Below, one piece after another: positions 1-5,018 of a DNA stretch of 5,018 nucleotides. The stretch is from contig CAMPJH010000121.1 in assembly GCA_946886845.1 (NCBI GenBank), positions 1 through 5,018 of the forward strand. Direction: 5' to 3'. Every line of letters starts with the position of its first letter. Positions within the stretch are counted from its first letter, which is position 1. The stretch is from an uncultured Sphingomonas sp. Lineage in GTDB: Bacteria; Pseudomonadota; Alphaproteobacteria; Sphingomonadales; Sphingomonadaceae. Under the pieces are notes generated by a model. The model saw only the letters and a program-made list of their open reading frames with translations. It searched no databases and was not told where the DNA came from. The translations under genes were made by a program, and so were the position numbers.

Positions 1-1169
1 CAATCGCAACCCAGGATGCCCCTAGAGCGATCGACTTCGGCCGTGTGCTCGCCGAGAGCGGGCGGCGGCAGGTCGGACTCGGCGCGTTCGCCGTCGATTC
101 GAACCGGCGAGCCGACGACCGGCGTGCCGGCGATCGTCCGGACCATCGCCCGGTGCTGCGCCTGGACGTCGGCGAGCGCCTGGCTGACGCTGTTGATCGG
201 CCCGGCCGGGATTCCGGCTTTCTCCAGGTTTTCGAGCCACTCGGCGGCGGGTCGCGCGCGGATGCATTGCGCGACGGCCTCAACCATCGCGGCACGGTTG
301 GCGACACGCTCGGAGTTGCTGGCGAAGCGGGCGTCGCTGGTCCATTCTGGACGGCCGCACAGCTGGGCCAGGCGCGCGAACTGGCGGTCGTTGCCGATGG
401 CGATGACGATCGGCTGATCGGCCGCCTCGAATGGCTGGTAGGGGACGATATTGGGGTGGGTGTTGCCCTGCCGCGGCGGGTCCTTGCCCGAAACCAGCGC
501 ATTCGACGCCTGGTTCGCGAGCATCGCCAGCTGCGTGTCGAACAGCGCCATGTCGAGATAGGCGCCCTCTCCCGTTTTCTCGCGCCGGTATAGAGCCGAA
601 AGGATGGCGACGGCGGTGTACAGGCCGGTGAACAGGTCGACGACCGCGACTCCGACGCGCATCGGCCCGCCGCCCGGATCGCCGTCGGGCTGGCCGGTGA
701 TGCTCATCAGCCCGCCCATCGCCTGGATGATGTAATCATAGCCGGCGCGGCTGGCGTAGGGACCGTCCTGGCCGAAGCCGGTGATCGAGGCGATCACCAG
801 CCGTGGGTTGGCGTCGTGGAGCGAGGCCGCGTCGAGCCCGAACTTGCTCAATCCCCCGACCTTGAAATTTTCGACGATGACATCGCTGCCAGAAGCCAGG
901 CGACGGACCAAGGCCGCACCTTCTTCCGTCGCGAAGTCGATCGCCGCCGATCTTTTGCCGCGGTTTGCCGACAGGAAGTAGGCCGCGACCTTCTCGCCGC
1001 CGTCCAGGACGTGCCAGGGCGGGCCCCAGTGGCGGGTGTCGTCGCCCGCCCCCGGCCGTTCGATCTTGATCACCTCGGCGCCGAGGTCGGCGAGCAGCTG
1101 CGTACACCACGGACCGGCCAGGACCCGGCTCAAATCGAGCACCCGCACACCCGCGAGCGGCACCTTCAC
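1..1169 (-). CDS. Class III (CaiB/BaiF family) CoA-transferase, 3' end cut by the left edge
   Basis: Family III CoA-transferases move coenzyme A from an acyl-CoA donor to a free carboxylate through an aspartyl-CoA thioester, in the cytoplasm. The frame is open without a stop from 1169 to the edge (389 codons). The N-terminal part has the family pattern VLDLSRVLAGP (residues 10-20), then LGAEVIKIERPGAGDDTR (29-46) and VENF. Next come SITGFGQDGP and RAGYDY (about 128-146). The probable catalytic aspartate is D178 in AVVDLFTG, followed by the REKTGEGAYLD segment. IVPYQPF, the GND.QFA stretch and GIPAGPIN follow toward the C-terminus. From memory these blocks match human SUGCT (glutarate CoA-transferase) better than alpha-methylacyl-CoA racemase, so a dicarboxylate acceptor is plausible but unproven. 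I chose the GTG at 1169-1167, which overlaps the upstream stop as GTGA; GTGs at 1187 and 1163 are alternatives. Family members are usually about 390-410 residues, and the C-terminal GEHT block is present, so only the last residues are missing. Confidence 0.94.
   Translation of the reverse strand, partial: MKVPLAGVRVLDLSRVLAGPWCTQLLADLGAEVIKIERPGAGDDTRHWGPPWHVLDGGEKVAAYFLSANRGKRSAAIDFATEEGAALVRRLASGSDVIVENFKVGGLSKFGLDAASLHDANPRLVIASITGFGQDGPYASRAGYDYIIQAMGGLMSITGQPDGDPGGGPMRVGVAVVDLFTGLYTAVAILSALYRREKTGEGAYLDMALFDTQLAMLANQASNALVSGKDPPRQGNTHPNIVPYQPFEAADQPIVIAIGNDRQFARLAQLCGRPEWTSDARFASNSERVANRAAMVEAVAQCIRARPAAEWLENLEKAGIPAGPINSVSQALADVQAQHRAMVRTIAGTPVVGSPVRIDGERAESDLPPPALGEHTAEVDRSRGILGCD
1166..1169 (-). 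promoter_or_regulatory. Stop-start overlap GTGA joining the oxidoreductase and CoA-transferase genes
   Basis: The GTG (1169-1167) and the TGA stop (1168-1166) form the common four-base GTGA overlap. This decides in favour of this start over the in-frame GTGs at 1187 and 1163, because it puts the conserved LAGVRVLDLSR block at the usual distance from the N-terminus. Coupled translation is inferred. Confidence 0.65.
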
Positions 1170-2752
1170 GGGCGGCGCCTCGACCACGGCTTGCGGTCGG
1201 CGAGGATGGCCTGCGCGGCATTGTGGCCCGGCGCGCCGGTCACCCCGCCGCCGGGGTGAGCGCCCGAGCCGCACAAATAGAGGCCGGCCAGCGGCATCCG
1301 GTAGTCGGCGGCGCCGATCATCGGCCGGGCGCTGAACAACTGGTCGAGCCCCATCTTGCCGTGGAAGATATCGCCGCCGATCAGGCCGAAGCGGCGCTCG
1401 AGATCGATCGGCGAATGGATCTGGCGTCCGATCACCGACGCCGCGAATCCGGGGGCGTGTGAGTCGATGGTGGCGATGACCGCGTCGGCCGCCTTGTCGC
1501 GTTCTTTGTCCCAGCTTCGTCCCGGGCCGAGATCGTAGCGGAAGTGCTGGCAGAACAGCGAAGCGACATGCTTGCCCTTGGGCGCCAGGCTCGGGTCGAG
1601 CGTCGAGGGGATCAGCATCTCGACGATCGGCTGGCTCGACCAGCCATTGGCCCGCGCGTCGACATAGGCGCGATCCATATAGTCGAGGCTCGGTGCAACT
1701 ATGATCCCGGCGGTGAGGTGATCGCCGCGCTTGGGCAGGACCGTGAACTTCGGAAGCTCCGACAAAGCGACGTTCATCCGGAAAGTCGCGCTCTCGCAGC
1801 GCCAGTTGTGCATCCGTTGCGCGACATCGGAATCGACCGCTCCATCGGGGACCAGACGATCGAACAGCAGCTTGGGATTGACGCCCGCGACCACGGTGTC
1901 CGCCCGCCACGCCTTGCCGCCGGCGACCACTCCGGCGGCCTTGCCCCGTTCGACGATCAGCTCCTCGACCGGCGTACCGAGCAGGATGTCGACGCCCTTC
2001 TCGTGGCAGGCGCGGGCCATCGCCTGGGTGATCGAGCCCATCCCGCCAATCGCGTGACCCCAGGACCCCTCGACCCCGGCCGCTTCGCCGAACAAATGGT
2101 GGAGCAGGACATAGGCGGTGCCGGAATCGTAGGGCGAGGCAAAATTGCCGACCACCCCGTCGAAGCCGAACAACGCCTTGGCGAGATCGCCCTTGAAGTG
2201 GCGGTCGAGGATGTCGCCGGCGCTTCGGGTGGCGAAATCGTGGACGGCGCGAATCTCGCTGGTCGACAGCCCGACCATGTCGCGCCCCAGGCTCAGCAGC
2301 GACGGCAGCCCGCGGGCTCCGGCTCCCACCTCGGGCGGCGCGCGCAGAATCCATTTCTTGATCAGCGGAACGACGGTTTCGAGCTCGGCAATGTAGCGGT
2401 CGTAGCCTTCGGCGTCTTCGCGATTGAGCCGGGCGATGTCCTTGCGGGTCAGGCCACCGCGGCCGGCGATCAGATAGTCGCCGTCGCCGGGAAGGAAATT
2501 GTCGCGCTTGCGGAGCACGACTTTCAGTCCGTGCCGCTCCAGCTCCATGTCGCGGATGACCTTCGGCTGGAGCAGGCTGACGGTGTAGGCGGCGGCGGAA
2601 TTGCGGAAGCCCGGCAGGAATTCGTCGGTCACAGCCGCGCCGCCGACCTTGTCCGAGGCTTCGAGCACGGTGACTCTCATGCCCTTGCGGGCGAGATAGA
2701 AGGCGCAGGTCAGGCCGTTATGGCCGGCGCCAATGACGATTGCGTCCTGCAT
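1166..2752 (-). CDS. FAD-dependent oxidoreductase, phytoene-desaturase-like / PYROXD2-like
   Basis: Complete gene of 528 residues. The N-terminus is a Rossmann dinucleotide-binding fold: GAGHNG (G8, G10, G13), the acidic strand end E31, and the second motif KVGGAA (35-40), as in amine-oxidase and carotenoid-desaturase type flavoproteins. A GGMGSIT motif (236-242) opens the helix typical of the family. The C-terminus carries the FAD-contacting signature GSGAHPGGGVTGAPGHNAA (495-513). No transmembrane segment or signal peptide is evident, so it is probably cytosolic. Length and motifs fit the COG1233 group that includes human PYROXD2. That group is poorly characterised, and many members are misnamed phytoene dehydrogenase. 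No carotenoid gene (crtB, crtE, crtY) is in the window, so a carotenoid role is not supported. The ATG at 2752-2750 shares its A with the gor stop. The frame runs open upstream to 2998, but that part overlaps gor and lies ahead of the Rossmann motif. The next gene starts inside its stop codon. The substrate is unknown. Confidence 0.92.
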   Translation of the reverse strand: MQDAIVIGAGHNGLTCAFYLARKGMRVTVLEASDKVGGAAVTDEFLPGFRNSAAAYTVSLLQPKVIRDMELERHGLKVVLRKRDNFLPGDGDYLIAGRGGLTRKDIARLNREDAEGYDRYIAELETVVPLIKKWILRAPPEVGAGARGLPSLLSLGRDMVGLSTSEIRAVHDFATRSAGDILDRHFKGDLAKALFGFDGVVGNFASPYDSGTAYVLLHHLFGEAAGVEGSWGHAIGGMGSITQAMARACHEKGVDILLGTPVEELIVERGKAAGVVAGGKAWRADTVVAGVNPKLLFDRLVPDGAVDSDVAQRMHNWRCESATFRMNVALSELPKFTVLPKRGDHLTAGIIVAPSLDYMDRAYVDARANGWSSQPIVEMLIPSTLDPSLAPKGKHVASLFCQHFRYDLGPGRSWDKERDKAADAVIATIDSHAPGFAASVIGRQIHSPIDLERRFGLIGGDIFHGKMGLDQLFSARPMIGAADYRMPLAGLYLCGSGAHPGGGVTGAPGHNAAQAILADRKPWSRRRP

Positions 2753-2754
2753 CA
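2750..2754 (-). promoter_or_regulatory. Stop-start overlap TGATG joining gor and the oxidoreductase gene
   Basis: The gor stop TGA (2754-2752) shares its A with the ATG of the oxidoreductase (2752-2750). The 15 bases before this ATG, GTGTTGATGCGCTG plus the base ahead of them, contain no convincing Shine-Dalgarno sequence. A GAAGAA run lies about 20 or more bases away, which is too far. Translation of the oxidoreductase therefore probably depends on ribosomes finishing gor. Confidence 0.7.
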
Positions 2755-4089
2755 GCGCATCAACACCAGTTCTTCGGCCATGGTCGGGTGAAGCGCGACG
2801 GTCGCATCGAAATCGGCCTTCCTTAGCTTGGCTTTGACGGCGATGGCGGCCGCCTGGAGAATTTCCGGGGCGTCGGGGCCGATCATGTGGATGCCGACGA
2901 TGCGATCGCTCTCGCCGTCGACGACCAGCTTGTAAAGCGACCGTTCGTTGCGACCGGCAAGGACGTTCTTCATCGCCCGGAAGTCGGACGTATAGCATTT
3001 GACCGCGCCGAGCTTCTCGCGCGCCTGGCTTTCGGTCATGCCGACTCCGGCAAGCGGCGGATGGCTGAATACCGCCGAGGGTATCGCGTCATAATCGACC
3101 GTCGTCGGCTGGTTGCCGAAGAAAGTATCGGAGAAAGCCTGGCCTTCTCGGATTGCGACCGGGGTCAGCTGCACTCGGTCGGTGACGTCGCCGATCGCGA
3201 AAATCGAATCGACCGAAGTGCGGTTTTGGGCGTCGACTTTGACCGCGCCTCGCTCGCCGAGCTCAACCCCCGCATCCTCGCAGCCGAGGCCGTCGGTGTT
3301 CGGCTGCCGGCCGACGGCGATCAGCAGCTGGTCGGCGTCGATATCCTCGCATCCGGTCATTGCCAGCTTGAGGCCGCCGTCCGTTTTCTGGACGCGATCG
3401 ATCGTCGCGTTGAATTTGAAATCGATGCCCTTGCGCACCGAGATCTGGATCAGCCGGTCGACAGTCTGCTGGTCGTAGCCGCGAAGCAGCACGTCGGTGC
3501 GGTTGACCAGCCAGACGGTCGAGCCGAGCTCGTTGAAAATGCCGGCGAATTCGTTGGCGATATATCCGCCGCCGACGATGACGATGCGCTTCGGAATCGC
3601 CTCGAGATGGAACGTCTCATTCGAGCTGATCGCATGCTCGATCCCCTCGATTTCCGGCATCAGCGGCCCCGCACCGGTCGCGATCAGGATCTTTTCGGCG
3701 GTGATCTCGCGTCCCGAACCGAGCCGGACCGAATTGGCGCCGGTCAGGACCGCGCGCTCCTTGAAAATCTCGACATCGTGGTTGGTCAGCGTGTCGGTGT
3801 AGGCGCCCTCGATCCGGGTCACTTCGGCCAGGACATTGTCGCGAAGGACCGGCCAGTTGAACGTCTTTTGCGGAATGTCCCAGCCGAACATCGCCGCGTC
3901 GTCGAGATCTTCGGCGAAATGGGCGCCGAAGACGAGCAGTTTTTTGGGAACGCAGCCGCGGATCACGCAGGTGCCGCCGACCCGGTGCTCCTCGGCGATG
4001 GCGACCCGTGCTCCGTGGCCCGCCGCGACGCGGGCGGCGCGCACTCCGCCCGAGCCGGCGCCGATAACGAACAGGTCATAGTCGGCCAT
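2752..4089 (-). CDS. gor: Glutathione-disulfide reductase
   Basis: A 445-residue cytosolic flavoenzyme that reduces glutathione disulfide to two GSH with NADPH; E. coli Gor is 450 residues. FAD-binding motif GAGSGG is at 10-15. The redox-active disulfide is C41/C46 in GGTCVIRGCVPKK, the variant typical of plant, cyanobacterial and alphaproteobacterial enzymes. The NAD(P)H fold has GGGYIA at 173-178, including the gating Tyr176. R197 and R203 are spaced six apart, as are the two E. coli arginines (198/204) that bind the 2'-phosphate of NADPH, so NADPH specificity is expected. The second FAD motif SIFAIGDV follows. The C-terminal HPTMAEE (434-440) supplies the catalytic His434/Glu439 pair contributed across the homodimer interface. 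Together these motifs separate it from dihydrolipoamide and mercuric reductases. The ATG at 4089-4087 overlaps the pgi stop. A longer open frame reaching 4533 is rejected because it overlaps pgi and precedes the FAD motif. All key residues are intact. Confidence 0.97.
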   Translation of the reverse strand: MADYDLFVIGAGSGGVRAARVAAGHGARVAIAEEHRVGGTCVIRGCVPKKLLVFGAHFAEDLDDAAMFGWDIPQKTFNWPVLRDNVLAEVTRIEGAYTDTLTNHDVEIFKERAVLTGANSVRLGSGREITAEKILIATGAGPLMPEIEGIEHAISSNETFHLEAIPKRIVIVGGGYIANEFAGIFNELGSTVWLVNRTDVLLRGYDQQTVDRLIQISVRKGIDFKFNATIDRVQKTDGGLKLAMTGCEDIDADQLLIAVGRQPNTDGLGCEDAGVELGERGAVKVDAQNRTSVDSIFAIGDVTDRVQLTPVAIREGQAFSDTFFGNQPTTVDYDAIPSAVFSHPPLAGVGMTESQAREKLGAVKCYTSDFRAMKNVLAGRNERSLYKLVVDGESDRIVGIHMIGPDAPEILQAAAIAVKAKLRKADFDATVALHPTMAEELVLMR

Positions 4090-4091
4090 CA
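4087..4091 (-). promoter_or_regulatory. Stop-start overlap TGATG joining pgi and gor
   Basis: The pgi stop TGA (4091-4089) shares its last A with the gor ATG (4089-4087). A purine-rich run AAAGGGCGGGGG at 4105-4094 lies inside the end of pgi. Its AAAGGG part sits 10 bases before the ATG and could act as a ribosome binding site. The arrangement implies co-transcription and probably re-initiation by the ribosome that terminates pgi. Confidence 0.75.
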
Positions 4092-5018
4092 GACCCCCGC
4101 CCTTTCGATCAACGCCCGGGTCGAAGGGTCGAGCGTTTCCTCGTCGGCATCCTCGGCGAGTTCGCGGACCAGCTTCTTGCCGAGTTCGACCCCGAACTGG
4201 TCGAACGGGTTGACGCCCAGAAGCACCGCATTGGCGAAGGTGCGATGCTCGTAGAAAGCGATCAGCGCGCCTAGTGAACGGGCGTCGAGCCGGTCGAGAA
4301 GGATCGTGCTGCTTGGACGGTTGCCGGGATAGTTGCGGTGCGGATCGTCGCTTGGCTGGCCCCGCATCAACGCGGCCCCTTGCGCAAAGGCGTTGAGCAA
4401 CAGCTGCCGGTGGTGATCGGCGAGGGAGGCTGGCTGTTCGGCGACGGCGACGAATTCGACCGGGACAATTGCCGTTCCCTGATGAAGCAACTGGAAAACG
4501 GCGTGCTGCGCGTCGGTCCCGACTCCGCCCCAAAGCACCGGCGACGTCGGCCGGCCGACCGGTTTGCCGTCGCTGGTCACCGACTTGCCGTTCGATTCCA
4601 TCTCCAGCTGCTGGAGATACGGGACCAACAGCCGCAGCCGCTCGTCATAGGGGAAGACGGCGCGGGTCTGATAGCCGAGCCGCTGAGCGTAGAGCAGGTC
4701 CGCGAAGGCCGCGAGCAGCGGCATGTTTGCCGCCGTCTCAGTGTAACGAAAATGGCGGTCCATTTCGGCGCCGCCTTCGAGAAACTCCTCCAGCGAACTC
4801 CAACCGAGCGCGAGCGCGGCAGACACGGAAACCTCGCTCCAAAGCGAATAACGCCCGCCGACGGCTTCGGAGACAAGCAGGATGCGGGTTTCATCGATGC
4901 CGGCTTCGAGCGCCGCCTCGGGAGCCGCGCTGACGGCGATCAGCCGGCCGTGGGGATCGTCGACCCCGCCTACGCGCAGCCAGGCCGTCGCCGCCGCCAT
5001 GTTGGCCAAGGTCTCGGC
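4089..5018 (-). CDS. pgi: Glucose-6-phosphate isomerase, C-terminal part (5' end outside window)
   Basis: PGI interconverts glucose-6-phosphate and fructose-6-phosphate in the cytosol. The fragment is 309 residues and stays open to the right edge. Bacterial PGIs run about 500-550 residues, so roughly 200 N-terminal residues, including the first part of the sugar-phosphate site, lie outside. The frame begins at AETLANM, which corresponds to the E. coli region TAETMTN. The TTG at 5009 is therefore internal and not a start. Recognised blocks are VGGRYSLWS (53-61, close to PGI signature 1), MESNGKSV, GTDAQHAVFQLLHQGT, DHHRQLL, GNRPSSTILL, and FDQFGVELGK, which fits PGI signature 2 and contains the catalytic lysine. 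Oddly, the positions of the E. coli catalytic Glu355 and His386 read as Gly165 and Pro196 of this fragment in an ungapped by-eye alignment. The TGA at 4091-4089 overlaps the gor start. The family assignment is firm; kinetics may be atypical. Confidence 0.96.
   Translation of the reverse strand, partial: AETLANMAAATAWLRVGGVDDPHGRLIAVSAAPEAALEAGIDETRILLVSEAVGGRYSLWSEVSVSAALALGWSSLEEFLEGGAEMDRHFRYTETAANMPLLAAFADLLYAQRLGYQTRAVFPYDERLRLLVPYLQQLEMESNGKSVTSDGKPVGRPTSPVLWGGVGTDAQHAVFQLLHQGTAIVPVEFVAVAEQPASLADHHRQLLLNAFAQGAALMRGQPSDDPHRNYPGNRPSSTILLDRLDARSLGALIAFYEHRTFANAVLLGVNPFDQFGVELGKKLVRELAEDADEETLDPSTRALIERAGV

Noticed and set aside
736..1221. A 161-codon minus-strand frame and overlapping plus-strand frames in the left 1.2 kb
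   Set aside because: The true coding frame here is the CoA-transferase, which is open from 1169 to the left edge with family motifs along its whole length. The other frames give arginine-rich or low-complexity translations.
1166..2752. Carotenoid desaturase (crtI/crtD) identity for the oxidoreductase
   Set aside because: The general fold motifs are shared, but the internal sequence looks PYROXD2-like and no carotenoid gene is nearby. A crt symbol cannot be supported.
1544..2791. A 415-codon open frame on the plus strand
   Set aside because: It is antisense to the FAD-dependent oxidoreductase and shows no motif of its own. Long stop-free antisense frames are common in high-GC coding DNA.
2753..2998. 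N-terminal extension of the oxidoreductase upstream of the ATG at 2752
   Set aside because: It overlaps the end of gor, including its catalytic HPTMAEE segment. The Rossmann motif begins right after the ATG at 2752, as is normal for the family.
2887..4254. A 455-codon open frame on the plus strand
   Set aside because: It lies antisense to gor and the end of pgi, both of which have intact family motifs throughout. Its translation is rich in D, R, A and V without recognisable domains, as expected for the mirror frame of a GC-rich gene.
4090..4533. N-terminal extension of gor upstream of the ATG at 4089
   Set aside because: The extension overlaps the conserved C-terminus of pgi in another frame, is arginine- and proline-rich, and would put the FAD-binding motif about 150 residues in. 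The 445-residue form matches the family.

Overview
The window is a compact block of protein-coding DNA from a high-GC bacterium. All four genes read leftward (minus strand), with no intergenic space between them. The GC-rich codon choice, a glutathione reductase of the 'CVIRGCVPKK' type and the gene mix suggest an alphaproteobacterium, most likely from the Sphingomonadales. That placement comes from general protein character, not from a database match.

Layout in the direction of transcription, from the right edge to the left. (1) The C-terminal 309 residues of glucose-6-phosphate isomerase (pgi, 5018-4089), with its N-terminus off the right edge. (2) A complete glutathione-disulfide reductase (gor, 4089-2752). 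(3) A complete NAD(P)/FAD-dependent oxidoreductase of the phytoene-desaturase-like/PYROXD2-like group (2752-1166), substrate unknown. (4) A nearly complete class III (CaiB/BaiF) CoA-transferase resembling the glutarate/dicarboxylate CoA-transferase branch (1169 to the left edge), cut only at its last codons.

Each stop codon overlaps the next start codon (TGATG, TGATG, GTGA), so the block is very probably one operon with translational coupling. No promoter, terminator, RNA gene, repeat, mobile element or CRISPR array is visible. Any promoter must lie upstream of pgi, beyond the right edge.

How the genes could work together (inference): PGI feeds fructose-6-phosphate back to glucose-6-phosphate, the substrate of the NADPH-making dehydrogenase, and glutathione reductase spends that NADPH. 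The last two genes are a flavin oxidoreductase of unknown substrate and an acyl-CoA-forming transferase. They could be a small catabolic pair attached to a housekeeping operon, but the sequence does not name a substrate.

I found no clear novel system. The best leads are the PGI active site, where two catalytic positions differ from the E. coli and human enzymes, and the uncharacterised oxidoreductase plus CoA-transferase pair.
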